64,000 nt of DNA from Halocafeteria seosinensis (lineage: Eukaryota > Sar > Bigyra > Bicosoecida), in the NCBI GenBank assembly GCA_001687465.1, contig LVLI01001229.1, forward strand, positions 34,692 to 98,691, read 5' to 3'. Positions 39,511 through 53,500 of this stretch are shown here, one piece after another. Each line of letters starts with the position of its first letter. The first letter of the stretch is position 1. The position numbers and the translations under genes are program-made. Under the pieces are notes generated by a model that did not search any database, had not been told where the DNA came from, and was given only the letters and a program-made list of their open reading frames with translations.

Positions 39511-40040
39511 AAGAATAAGAGTTCGAAGGAGTTGATGATCAATACCATTAACTCGATCACCCGATCAAAAGTCAGGTGAGCAAAGAACGTCTGAGAAGTG
39601 TAGACTAAGATGGCCCAGCTGCTGCCTCCAATGAGTACTCTATGGACAAACAGCAAGTGACAGTGCCTTACAAATCAACAGCAGATGATGACAAGGATGG
39701 CCACTACCACAGCGAAAGCGGAGTACTGTACAGCTGCGATGGGAAATACCGTGTACAGGTAGAAGCAGCTGCTGCAAGGTTAAATCCCAGAGCAACCTGT
39801 TTGCCCAGTAGTTACGGGATGAATGTGGATCTCCTTATTAAAAAGCTGCTGTACAAGCGCGGATATATTTTTCTCATCCACGACCTCGGCTGTAGTAGCC
39901 GACGTATGCGTACGTTTTATATATCCATATGCATGTCAAATCGTCCATGAAATAATAATCAATTGGTTCAAAATGGCCCACCTAAAAAGATGAATAGTTG
40001 CTAAAACAGAGTTAGACTTCGCATGCGTGTACTTCATTAA
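39511..40040. other. Intergenic after gene D
   Basis: This is the 3' flank of gene D. An ATG-started frame of 102 codons (39642-39950, +) encodes a peptide with no recognisable domain and is probably chance. No polyadenylation signal stood out. Confidence 0.35.
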
Positions 40041-40340
40041 TTAATCCACTGATACAACAAATGAAAAACAAAATGAAAGGGCACCTATCCGATGATTGCT
40101 TTCTTGACTTTGTTGACTGCTTTCTTTGTATCCCTTTTTCTTCTTAGGGCCTGAGAATAGATTGTCTACTTGCCGTTGCTTCCTTCTCCTCTCTTTTTCA
40201 AACGCTGCCTCATTACGGCGATTACTGTCGCGGAATTCGCGATACTCGCGGTCTTGTCGTATTCCTTCGGCTGACTTGTTGAACTTCTCCGTTTGCTTCC
40301 GTGCTGCCCTCTCACTTTTGCTTACTTCTTCTCATCTTTA
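40041..40340 (-). other. Possible exon or gene relic encoding a basic coiled-coil
   Basis: On the minus strand an open segment ending at TAA 40043-40041 encodes a highly charged, helix-prone stretch. It contains ERAARKQTEKFNKS, RQDREYREFRDSNRR, AAFEKERRRKQRQ and FSGPKKKKG. Such composition is unlikely by chance. It has no ATG in frame. An adjacent upstream frame (about 40393-40318) starts with an ATG (MLDKISVKKALGFDR) and overlaps it in a different frame, with a GTAAGC donor-like site between. It could be a split exon of a small gene reaching to about 40780, or a frameshifted relic. Family not recognised. Confidence 0.3.
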
Positions 40341-41543
40341 ATAACCTATCGAAGCCCAAAGCTTTCTTAACACTAATCTTGTCCAGCATTCCTTGCTATA
40401 CTTCTACAAACTATAATCTTTTTACGTTAGCCTACAGTAGTTTTGGTTCAATCAAAACAAAAAACCAAATCCAAGTCTTGCAATGACTCGCTTGAATCGA
40501 ACTGTTTTGGCTTTTTGCTGTCTCCATGTCTTGTTTCCATTTACCGCAACCGGGCTGTAAGTCTCGTACAAGACGCGCATTGTATGTTGTTCGCTCTTCG
40601 CCGGTAGTGGGTGGAACGGCAGCCTTCAAAGCACATCCATGCGCATAACACGCTTGACGCAAGGCTGGCGCGGCAGAAAAAGTTCGGCAAGCGAGATACC
40701 AAACGATACACCATCATAAAAGATGCATGGATCTCCTGCGGTGGGATACTTGACGAACCGCTAACAAGCGTCGTACTTTTCACCTGAGACGTTTATACAA
40801 AGGGTCCATGCATAGTTAAGATGTGCATCCTACCACGGTCCCTCCACCCTTTTTGTTGTTTTAAGTTTCCCTTGTCAATCCCGCCTAACCATTAACCCAC
40901 CACAAATTCCGCAGTAGATCATTTTCATGTGTTTCCAGTGTTCATACATACGCCAACTACAACCAAAGTTGAGTGGCATTTCGGTCCTAGTGGAATTCCA
41001 CCCTTGGCATGCCACATGATGGTACAGTTGTACCACAGTCATGGTAACACCTTGAGACGGTTTTACTTAATTGCCACCTTCATTGACTTCTGAAACGTTC
41101 AAAAGAATAAGTGAAAATCCCGTGTATACACCGGAAACCATGCTTTCCGGTTTGTCGCGACCAGGGTCTGCAATACCCCGCCATGGACAAAGGGTATCCT
41201 GCGCTCTTCGGAAGACTATATCACCGGATAACCGGGTAAGTAGTTCCATGGAATCCATATACACTTGTTCTATTATGAAATGATACGTTTTTTCTGGGCA
41301 ATGTGCAATTTCCATTCCCAGGTGTGGGGACAAGCTGTGGATGGGTTTTCCCTGGGATCGGGGGCCTTCAACTGGTTGCCGAGAAAAGGACCGGAAGCGT
41401 TTGCGCTTGCGCAGAAGTATACGTACATCGGGACATAAACCCCGCTGTAAGGTTCTTATTAAGGTATAGCCACTATCCTACTGAGGAGCTTATGGGCTAG
41501 TAAAAGTGAATATGTCAACCAGTCTCCGTGTTGTCAATTACTC
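40341..41543. other. Intergenic between the convergent genes D and E
   Basis: Short open frames on minus (40541-40783, and 40432-40662 with a Cys-containing stretch) may belong to the same possible small gene as the coiled-coil segment, but I could not join them. The part 40800-41543 should carry the 3' end of gene E. A hairpin lies at 41130-41151. Confidence 0.3.
41130..41151. repeat. Perfect inverted repeat, 8-nt arms
   Basis: ACCGGAAA and TTTCCGGT are separated by six bases, 390 nt past the stop of gene E. It could form a hairpin in a transcript. No role is known. Confidence 0.5.
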
Positions 41544-44500
41544 TTACTTTGATTCCGCATGATCATTGTCAAAGTACTCTTCCTCGACAGACTCATCCGA
41601 CGCTACATCGGCCGCGGTAGCGTCGCGTTGTTCACTCTTCGACTCTTCTTCAGAACCAACACCTCCCTCTAGTTTGTTCTCATGCTGTTCTCCCTCTATC
41701 TCTTCTTTGGACGACTTCTGTTCGGAGAGCGCGTTGTCTAGTCTCTCTGTCTTCAGTCTTTCGAGTTCCAATTCACGGACACCTGCATCGACGCTTCGTC
41801 GAGATACGCCTTTAGGCCGCTTAAATTCTGATTCGGGAATGCTCTTGGCTTCAGTTTGGTGCGAAGTAGTAGTGGCATAACTCTTACGCCTGCTCTCCAC
41901 GGGAGGCGCCCACTGATCATTCGTTCGGGACTGTACATTCACTGCTACATGCTCAACTCTGGAAGGCAAAGAGGATCTCCGTCTTTTGCCTTCGCCTGCC
42001 CTTATTTCGGTTGCAAGCAGCTCCTCAGGGTGCACTGCGCTATTGTTCGAAGCTCTGCGATTTTTCGACCGGGCTGCTCGCGAGCCAAACGGAGTTGATT
42101 TTTGATCCCCCTGGGGCGAGTCTTCATCAGAATGTTCGCCATTCGCATACTGCCGCTGAGAACAAGAATACCTTCTTTTGCTTTCGGCATTCGTGGCATA
42201 GGATCCTTCGGGAAACGCGGAGGTCCCCGTCGAATTTCGGCGGCCTTTGTTCTGGGTGTCATCAGCTATAAATATTTCTTCCGTTTGGTCACCGGTAGGT
42301 GCAATATGCGAAATGCGCCTAGACGATATGACCTTTGTCTGTCTTCCATCACACCGACACCTACTGCACCAACGCTTAGAGTTCAACCAAGCCTCCAGGT
42401 TATTGATCGTCGTGCGACACGCTGCTATGAAGACAATAACGAATGCCGTGACGAGCGCCATCACCATCGCTATTTGAACGAACAGAACAACATAATCAAC
42501 TGTTTCTTCCTCTTCGGCATCGTCGACCGAGTGGCGTAGAAGTCCTAATCCAGCAGTTACAGCGATGCAGAGCGATTTCGCCATTTCCAGTTTGTTCAGG
42601 GGAGACTCCAACTTGTACGGTAATATCATAGCCGCGACGATCATAAACACCACCAAAACTGCAGCGACGGCAACGACTTGGTGGAATGCGTTGGTTACAA
42701 GGAAAGCCAGTAGAAGAAGCACCGATTTCCGCAAAATTTCAATGGCTGGCCACAGGTAACCATGATTGCGTACTCTGAAGCCATCGATATTATTCAAGAA
42801 ATCGTGTCTCCGCCTAGGCGTGGTTGCTGCTTTATGTTTCCAGGTAAGATATATAATTAAAAATATAGGGAAACCAAGGACGATAGTAGCAAGTGTAAAA
42901 CCAGCCACTATTGCCAACACCGTATATCCGGCATCAGTCGTCGTTACACTGAGATCGGCCCTTAGACGTTGTTCCCCAAAAACTTCATACGGATAGACAT
43001 TGTAGATGTTGACCACCGCCATGGTTGTAGCTGTGTGTATCTGCCCGAGCAAAATTGCAATAGGGTTCAACGAAGATTTGAAAGCCTGCCCGCAAGACAT
43101 GCGCTGTCCTCGCGTGGTTGCATGGATTACAAATTGGATCCACTGTGAGGCAAACACAATTAGCCATGGTGAGAGCAGCGAAATTAAAGTCAAACTGAAA
43201 AATTCCACCCCTGAAACGCATCTGAAAGCATCCGGTCGGGTAGGATCCATAAGAAAAAGCCGCGAGAATTCTTGATACCATCTGGCGTCTCCTAAGAAAG
43301 GTGTATACTGTAATTCCCCTAGAATCGAAGATATCTGTAAGTAATCCATACCAAACAATACTACTAGCTGTAGGTATGAAACTGGATCCATAACTCCTTC
43401 GGTTTTGATAGATTCTTCAGATACTTTGTCAGTGTACACTTGTACTTCTGACGGAGTTATCGAAGTATGCGATATTTCACTATCCTTATCTTCAACATCG
43501 TCGTGGTGCTCCTCCTGAGTCGACGCCCTCTTGAACTCGCGAATGTTTAAACCAGCCAAGATAGAAACGGCGACAATTCCCCATAAGGCAACAACAGCCT
43601 GGTTACGGCGCTTATCTCGGCATTCCAAACATTCGTCTTCAGTCTTGACGAAGTCTTTCTGACAAGAATCGCACAGTGGCCCCTCTCTACCACCAGAACA
43701 TTTGGTTAAGAAATGAGTATTGTTGACGATGCAGGCAGATGGGGGTTCACACTCATGTAGTCGAACATTTTGATCGTTCTCTAGCTGTTCTACGATGAAC
43801 AATTTCGCTGTCTGGTTCTTCGGACGGAGTGGACTATCGACAGCACAGACTTCGCACCAGAATCCATCTTGCATCAATAACTGTCCCTTGAAGCACTCGA
43901 ACCCCGCTGAGGGACACGGGACGCATACATCGCTCCCTTCAATGGAGAAGTGCTCAGACGGACAGGGGTCACAGTTTTCTTCGTTTGAAGCGCCAGCAAG
44001 GAAGCGTCCCGCTGGACATGGAACACAACTCCTGTCACCTCCATCCGTTTCTTCCAAGGTTTGCCGTGAGTATCCCGCTTTGCATAGGCATTCGGATCCT
44101 AGTTCGTTGGGTACTTCATTCTTGGGGCATGTAACCGTTTCGGTTTGCAACAATATGTCTGTGTTCTCAATCGACGCATTATTCAGTCGTACATTGAGCG
44201 AGGCCTGACCCTGCTCCTTGAAGGTGACAAAAAACGAGAAACTACCAATTTCATCACCTTCCTGCATTCGGAGAGGAAACGTTCTACGAATTGAAGAATC
44301 GGTGATATCGCTGCCCACGGTGTCGACTACCACAGTTAAGTATGGATGGTCCCCATTTCCTATGCGTATCGTCTCACCCGAAAATAGAGCTCGCGCAGGT
44401 TTATGGCCGAAAACATCTGCAAGGATAACGTCAATCTGAATACGCTCGTTGACGAAACCACTTGACGTACGCGGAACAATTTGTGAGTTTTTGCGGTTCG

Positions 44501-47500
44501 CTGAACCAGGTGTAAATGATGTTTCCAGGGATAAATCCCTTGTGTCCCGTGAGTTCGCAAACGATTCACCGGCCGCTCGCTGCTGTAAAGTCAATATGGA
44601 TAGCGAGTATCTTAATATTGCATTGAACTTGAAAGCACTGAAAGTCGATTCAGAGTTATTCACTGTAAGTCGCTCCTGAGGATACCGCAACACACCCCGG
44701 AATGTGCGTCGGCTGTCGGCACTCACTACCGCGGATGCGGGAGTAAACTCAAGCCAGTTGCCAAACGTTCGGACGTTATCATCCACCACAGACTTCACGA
44801 CACCAGTTCGCTGCCCATCGTCCCCGCTAACAGCATCTAATTCAAGAGTAAACGCCCGGGGCATAATAAAGACTGACTGCTCGTCTACATTCAGTACGTC
44901 CCACTGTACGACCAATTCATCGTTAGGTCCAAGCACTGCTTCGACGGGCCGTTCGGGGCATACAAACACGGATGTTATTAAGAGACTTAAGCGCACCCAA
45001 AATCGTTGACCAGTGAACCTACCAGTTGGCACAGCAGGGGGGCTATCCGAAAAGGCATCCTGCGCCTCACCGCTTCGGGAGTCTGTTTCAACAAATAACC
45101 AAGCCTCAAACAGCCCAGAGCTGTTAACATTGTTAGGCACCATTTCCAAGGTAATGAGGGTTTGTTGTTCCGTGCTCTCCTCCACTGTCCCCGTCGAAGG
45201 AAGAGTTCCACCGGTCGGTCTCACCCAAAAGGATGAGACGCCCCCACCGCTAACTTCATTGCCTGCATTAGTAAACAGCCGAGTCCGCCAGTTTACAATG
45301 AAGTCACCTCCATTCGACACCAACACTGACCGCGACTGTGCTGCATCCGCAAAACTCATTTGCACATCAATAACATCCTGCAACATTTCCAAATCTCCTT
45401 CTCGAACTCGTAATGATATGGCCACTTGCAGGACGGTGGACACGTCCAGCCCAATTTCGGACACTGTGACCTCGACAAAGGATTCCAGCAAACCTTGTGA
45501 CGCTTGTTCTATGTCAAAGCCAAGAACCATCTCTAGCGAAACAGAACTGTTGCCAGAAGTTCCCGATGCCGGCAGAATGGCAACGTTGTCCAAATCACTT
45601 GGATTACTCCATACGTAGCGCTGGTTCGCCTCCATACTCAAAATCACAGAGCGCTGTATCACATTGGAAGCATTGATTCCAGATCCATTTCTTCCCTCGT
45701 CAATAGATAAAGACTGGGGTTGGACTGATACATCCAAATCAGTAGTTGCGACAACTTCGGAGATACCAACCGACATAGACTGACTCGCGGAAGTAATTTC
45801 TTCTCCTTCAACACTAATAGGAAATGTCATTGGAACGAGAACTCGGGGATCATCATCCAGCTGCCGCTTCCTTGATGAAGCCGCCTTTTCACGAAGTAGG
45901 GGAAGCTGAGCTGCGATATACGTCGAGGCATTTTGGTGAAAGAAGAGTCGAACTTCGTACTCCAATGATCTACACGACGTAGAGGAAGCACGCGTCGAAC
46001 TGTCGCAGGAGGTATTTGAAACTAACACCGCCCGTTGGATGAGCGGGAGTGGTAGGTCCAAATTCGTTCCCACATATTGACTCTGACAACCGGAGTAGAC
46101 AACTTCGTTCTCTCCTTCAGCAGTTGCCATAGAGCTACATGCTAAACCAATTTCAGCTGGAAGATCGTGTGCACTTTGTACGATAAGCAATGCACTAGTG
46201 CCTACAAACGTAGTAGTATTCACGCTCTGACGTTTAAATTCTGTTTCTCCAGTCTCGCGGAAGATAGCGCTGACACAGTTGAATGGGTTGCCACTCCCAC
46301 AGGCCGAGGATGCTACTTCCCCTTCTGTTAAGTTTCGGAAGACGTTTGAGGGTGTCATCGTCGGGGTCACTGTACTGGTTGGTGACGAAGTTATGCTAGC
46401 AGTTGGGGAGACTGTTGGAGTGACCGTAGGAGTTCGTGTGCCTGTTGCACTAGACGTTACCGTCCGCGTTGGGGTAGATGATGATGAAGAAGTAGTACTT
46501 GCGGTTGGTGAGACGGTGGACGTTCCTGTGGCGGTTTGGGTAAGCGTTGCGCTGGGCGTTGCGGTAGNNCTCTCTGAAGATGTCGGGGTTGATGTAACGC
46601 TACCAGTATACGAAGGAGTAGGCGAAACCGAAGGAGTAGGCGAAACCGAAGGACTTGAACTAGAAGAGGGTGACACTGTAACAGAAGCCGTGGGGCTACT
46701 GGAAGGGCTCGCTGCCACCTCCGACAGTTGAAAACGGAGAATGGGAGGCTCTTGTGTATCGTTCACAGCCCAAACTTCATGAGACCAACGACGAGTGCCG
46801 TTAAAATGATACAATTTGCCAAGTATGTCGGATAGATCTCCAGAATTGCCCACTTGATCAATAGAAGTCCCTGTTTCATGAGACAGCGCTCTGCGTCCAG
46901 TTCCACTAGCCCCCACGATACTGACGCTGCCGTTTTGCGAATCATAGACAGAGAACTCAATAAGAACGCGATCACCTCCAGACACCCGTGCAATAAGGCC
47001 AGCACTGAAGTCAGGTTGCAGCACTTTACCGGCAGCATAGACGTTTCCAAGGGTAATGTTGCCAGAGCCTCCAACATCGGCTCCGCAGATACCACCAGTT
47101 GATTCTCCACTGATTGCCCCAGTTGTATACGAATTCCGTATTTCCACTTGGCCACTGGTTAAGCCACCGCAAAGGCCGCCACTATATTGCCCCAGTATAT
47201 CTCCAGTAGAAAAGCACTCCGATACTAGGACTTTACCAAGATCGTATCCACCCTCAATACCAGTTAAACCACCACTGTCGGAACCATACGCATCGCCTGA
47301 AGTGTAAGTCCGATGAATCAACACCGCACCTCTGGAACCTGCCCGCTCTCCACAGATTCCTCCGCTACCGTAGCCAGTGATCCGTCCAGTTGAATAACTG
47401 TCACTGATGAAAATCATTCCCCCGTTACTTCCGGCGCGTGCACCAGCAAGTCCGCCTGCGTAATCTCCTTTGATTTCTCCGGTAGACGAGCAGTTCAATA

Positions 47501-50500
47501 TGATTACACTGCCAGAACCGGCGCCACAATCCTCACCGCAAATTCCTCCAGCACGGTCCATGATGCTACCGCTAGTCATACAAGAGTCAATTATTGCGTT
47601 GGTTTGCCCTTCCTGCATTATAAATGCACCACCCACACTCGTCGAGCCGTGGAGGATGATCAAACGTGTAATAAATGCAGGTCCGGTATTCGCTCCTTCG
47701 CTGCTAACGTTGGTGCGAAATATCCCTCCAAACTCGCTCGTCCCAGAGAAATCGATTTCGAAATAACCCCCGTCAAACGTTTCGTTGTCAAACAAAGTAA
47801 TGTGGAAAGCATCCTCGTATTCGTCTTGGGCAACGAAACTACACACCATAGTAAACAATTTGAAGCCCTCGTCGTATTCGAAGCAACGCTCATTTCCTGC
47901 GATGATGGAGTCTCTCAAATCCGTCGATCCCTTAGAAGCGTGCCCCTTGCTATCCAGTTGATACTGAAAGATTGGGAAATCATCTGAGCCATTAACAGCC
48001 CAAACATCATTGGACCACCGTTGAATACCTCCAAAATGATACAGTTTACCGCGAATGTCACTCAATTGACCAGAAATTCCCTGTGCCACAGAAATAAGGC
48101 CACTGTTAGATCCAGCGATGCTGACGGACCCGTTTTGGGAATCGAACACAGAGTATCGGATTTCCACAGCATTCACCTCCGNCGCAAGGCCGCCGAATAT
48201 ACCGCCACTCCCGCGAGACATAAACACAAATCCTGACGAGTATACGTTTCTTACATATACACTCCCAAGACTAGCGATGTCTGACCCAAAAATCCCTCCC
48301 GAAGACATTCCTTTTATTGCGCCCACCGAATAGCAATCCTTAATAAAAAGAACCCCATCACTGCTTCCAGCAAACGCACCCGTAATTCCTCCACTAGAAT
48401 CAGCGTCGACATTTCCCGTCGAAAAGCACTCCGAAACATTGACCCTGCCATCCCCATACGCAACTGAATCTCCCACGATCCCACCACCGTATGCACCCAT
48501 AATATCACCAAGCGAGTAAGATTTCTTCACTATCACCCCACCGCTTTGTCCCGCACTATGTCCCAGTATCCCACCCGCGGACAAACCTGAAATTGCTCCG
48601 TCTGACCAGCAGCTTACGACTTCTGAAAACATACCATATTCACTAAAATAACTCCCTGCAATGCCGCCAGCTCCCCAACCTTGAATATCACCCCTCGAAT
48701 TTGACTGGGAGATGCGGATTATTCCGCCAACTCCACATCGAGAGCCACAAATACCACCACCCTCGTCATTAATGATACCAGTGCTACTGCACTTGTCTAC
48801 CCAAATGCCGGATTGACCAGACTGAACGATGAATCCTCCGCGAACACCAGTGCTTCCTGCTTTTACATGAACACGGCGAATCTGAACTACTTTCTCCATG
48901 GACGTTACGTTTCCTTCCACACGAAACAAACCATCAAATGCAAACACACCATCTAGATCAATAATATGGTCATGGCCTTGGAACACTTCTTCGGGAAATA
49001 AAGTGACGAAGGCGGTTGAATCGTAGAAATCCCTCCAACGAAAATCGCACGTTAGTTGAAATTCATCAAATGTTGCATTATATACAAAACACGGCTCATT
49101 CCCGGATATGATGGAGTCTCGAAGTTCCCCGCCTTGAATAAATGAGGGGAGGTCTAATTGGAATCGAAGAATCGGGAGTCCGTTGGAGGAATTCACGGCC
49201 CAAGTTTCAGCTGACCACCGCTGCACTCCACCGTAATGATACAGCGTACCCGATATATCTGACAGCGAACCGGAGATACCTTCAACTAGAGTAACGAAAT
49301 CGCCATTGGCGCCGGCCAAATTGACACTGCCATTTTGTGAATCGAAGACGGAATAGCGTACTTCGACATCATTTACCAGTGACGCAAGGCTACCAAAGAT
49401 GCCTCCACTATCGGTGGTTTTGATGACTTCGCCAGATGCGTACACGTTGTCGACAAAGACGCTACCGAAGTCCCCCGCGTAAGCACCTACAATTCCCCCG
49501 CTCGAAAGTTGATGGATGGTACCAGTGGAGTAACAATCTCGAATGTTGACCACGCCGTCAGAACTCGCAGCGAAAGCACCCAGGATCCCACCACTAGAAT
49601 CAGCATCAATGTCACCCGTAGAATAACACTCAGAAATGTTCACGTGACCATGATCATATGCAACGGAATCACCGGCGATACCACCACTATATGCCCCGGT
49701 AATAATCCCCGTTGAAAAGCACCTTGCCAAGGTAAGAGACCCACTTTGGCCAGCACTAAATCCAACCACTCCTCCGGAAGAAGCTCCGAGAATACCGCCT
49801 CTAGATGAACAATCTACAATTTCACCTACGATGTTGAATTCACCTACGTAGCTTCCAGCTATTCCACCAGCTCCCCATCCAGCGATTTCACCGCTGGATG
49901 ATGACACAGATATACGCAGAAACCCGCTACTCCCGCATCGCGAACCACAGATACCCCCGCCTTCTTCGTTGATCACACCGGTGCTACTGCATCTGACTAT
50001 TGATACAGCAGACTGACCAGCCTGGACAATAAAACCTCCCCCAATACTCGTGGTCCCCCCATGGGTATGGACATTCCAGATCTGAACTGCCTCTTCCATG
50101 GAGGTTACATTTCCTTCGATCCGAAACAAGCCGTCAAAATCGAACACATCTGCTAGTTCAATGATGTGGTCATGGCCTTCAAAGACTTCCCCGGGAAATA
50201 TAGTAATGAAAGCTTTCGCCTCGTAATAGTCGCTCCATCGGAAACTGCATGTCATTCGAAATTCCTCGCGGGTAGCATTGTACACGAGGCATGGTTCGCT
50301 ACCTTCGATCACTGATTCTCGTAAATCGCCGCCTCGAAGGAGCGTCTCTTCGCCTAACTGGAACCTGAGTATCGGTAAATCACTCGAACCATTCACAACC
50401 CATATATCACTGGACCAACGTTGTTCTCCATCAAAATGATATAAAGTTCCTTGGATATCAGACAAGTCCCCAGATAACCCTTTGGAAAATGTTACCGTCC

Positions 50501-53500
50501 CACTGCTAGATGGACTAACGATATCGACACTACCGTTTTGGGAATGGAATACTGAATACCGAATCTCAACTGCATTCACTCCGGATGAAATACTACCAAA
50601 CATGGCACCAGCATCATCAGGATTAGTGACCACGCCAGATGCATAAATATTCTCCACGAACACACTGCCGATATCCCCTGCATAAGACCCAACAATTCCT
50701 CCAGTAGAAAACTCACTGATCAGTCCGGTAGAATAGCAATCCCGTATACGGACGACTCCATCGGAACTCCCGGCAAAACTACCGACCAGTCCACCACTCC
50801 CGCTTGCCTGGATATCACCGGTCGTAAAGCATTCCGTGACGTTTACTACACCGCTATCGTACGCAGCAAAGGCCCCCACAATTCCACCGCTATCTGTACC
50901 AGTTATGTTACTATGGGAAAACGATTTTCTCACAGAGAGAAATCCGTTACGACCGGCGCTATCACCCACAATCCCTCCGGCAGACGACCCCGCAATGGTT
51001 CCTTGAGACCAACAATCCACAATAGATCCCAGAATATTGAATTCACCAGTGTAGCTTCCAGCAATTCCACCTGCACCCCAACCCGCAATTTCACCACTTG
51101 AAAATGACTTTGAGATTTGAAACAGACCACCAGACCCACATCGTGAGCCACAGATGCCTCCACCCTCGTCGTTTATCACACCAGAGCTACTACATCTGTT
51201 CACTACAACGCCAGATTGCCCAGATTGAACAATGAAGCCTCCCCCAATACTCGTGCTTCCTCCTCGCGTGTGTACATTCCAGATTTCAACAGCCTCTTCT
51301 TTGGAAGTTATATTCTCTTCAATACGGAACAAACCATCAAATGCAAACACATCTGTTAGATCAATCACATGGTCGTGACCCTGGAAGGTCTCCCCCGCTA
51401 GCAAACTGATGAATGCCCCGGAATCATAATAGTCACTCCAAAGGAAATCGCACGTTAGTCGGAATTCTCTACTTGTACCATTGTGCGTGAAACACGGCTC
51501 GCTTCCTTCAATGATTGATTGTCGTAAATCGTTACTTCGTATTTGAGTTTGTTCTTCCACTTGAAACCGCAGTATTGGTAACTCGTTCGTACCATTCACG
51601 GCCCAGATGTCGTCCGACCATCGTTGCTTTCCCTCAAAATGATACAAATTCCCTTGAATATCAGATAAATCACCCGAAACCCCTTTCAAAATGGTTATAG
51701 AGCTACCATTGGCGCCAGCTAAGTTGACAGTGGCATTCTGCGAATCGAAAACTGAGTACCTCACTTCGAAGTCGTTGACAATGGATGCGATACTACCAAA
51801 CAAACCGCCACTGTCGGTAGGGTGTATAACTATCCCAGAGGCGTACACGTTTGATACGAAAACGCTTCCGGTGTCTCCGGCGCTTGAACCAATGATTCCA
51901 CCAGCACGCATCCCGGCTATGGTGCCCACTGAATAGCAATCACCAACGCGAACCTCCCCTTCAAAGGATCCCGCAAAACTACCCACAAGTCCTCCGCTGG
52001 CTTGGCCGCTGATATCACCTGTTGAGAAGCACTGTGAAACGTTAACACTACCCGCATCATACCCAGCTGAATAACCCACAACTCCACCAGCATCCGTGCT
52101 GTTGATGAGACCAGTCGAATACGACCTAGAAACAGTAAGCGAGCCACGCTGAGCAGCGTTTGAGCCCGCTATCCCGGCAGCAGAGTAACCCGTGATAGCT
52201 CCACTAGACGAGCAGTCCATTATTTCTGCAAAACCGCCGATTTGTCCTGCATAGCTTCCAATGATTCCTCCAGCTCCGTACCCACGGATCTCCCCGGATG
52301 ATGAGGAACTTGATATTTTTATGTAACCCTCAGAGCCACATTCAGTGCCACAAATTCCGCCACCATGGTCTTTAATTAGTCCAGAGGAGCTGCAGCTATC
52401 GATCCACACTTGCGATTGCCCAGACTGGACGATGAACCCCCCTCCAACGCTCGTAGTTCCACCTTCAGTATGTACGTGCAGGATTTGAACACTCTCGAAG
52501 GAAGAGGAGGCGTTTTGGGTCACTTGAAAGAGGCCGTCAAAGTCAAACACACCAGATAAGTCTATAACATGGTCGTGTCCGTCAAACGTTTCGTTCTTCT
52601 TTAGAGAAATATACGTGCTTCTTGTATAGTATTCACTCCAGGCAAAACTGCAGGTCATTGTGAACAACTGAAGAGCGGAGTGGTATTCGAAACACGGCTC
52701 ATTCCCGGCAATAATGTTTTCTCGAATGTCCCCTCCCTCAAGGCTACTCTCAGACAGTTGGAACTGCAGAATTGGTAGCTCATTGACATCAATGACTGCC
52801 CATACCTCACTCGACCACCGAAGCGAGCCACCATGGTGGTAAAGACTGCCTCTGATGTCGCTCAGATTGCCCGAATTTCCTTGGAGTTGCGTAGATGCCT
52901 CAGGGTATTGTCCCACAATATCTATTAGTCCTCCCAAGGAGTCATATACCGAGTAGCTGATCTCTACTTCCACGGGTGGCTCTATTACCGCTACACTACC
53001 CACGATACCGCCACTACTCGCTTCTTCTTCCACATATCCGGAGGCATACGTGTTTCGAACAGTAACATGTCCATTTTTCTTTCCAGTACCCCTGCCGAGT
53101 ATACCTCCGCACCTATGGCCTCTAATAGCGCCCGTGGAATAGGAATCCACGACCTTAAACTCGCCGCCGTCGTATGCAACATCGGCTCCCGCGATTCCAC
53201 CACTGTTATTTCCTAGTATTTTCCCCTCAGAGAAGCACGTAGAGATATTAACGAAACCAGAGTAAGCAGCTGCGCGGTATCCTATAATGCCACCCGCACC
53301 TTCTGCGTACACATCTCCCGAGGAAGAGCAGCGCTCCACAATAAGGCTGCCAAGATTCTGGCCGCCACCAGCGCCGATGATTCCTCCTGACCTTGGTCCG
53401 TGCAATACTCCTGTAGACTGACAGTCTTCCACAAGAATAACACCTCCATTGTCTCCAGTCAAATCACCACATATACCACCTGAGCGTTTTCCTTTTAGAG

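Noticed and set aside
39642-39950. 102-codon frame after gene D
   Set aside because: No family resemblance and no supporting splice or regulatory signals; probably 3' flank.
46568-46569. Frameshift or gap in gene E at the N bases
   Set aside because: The same frame is open on both sides with matching module order, so the Ns look like ambiguous calls in a low-complexity linker.
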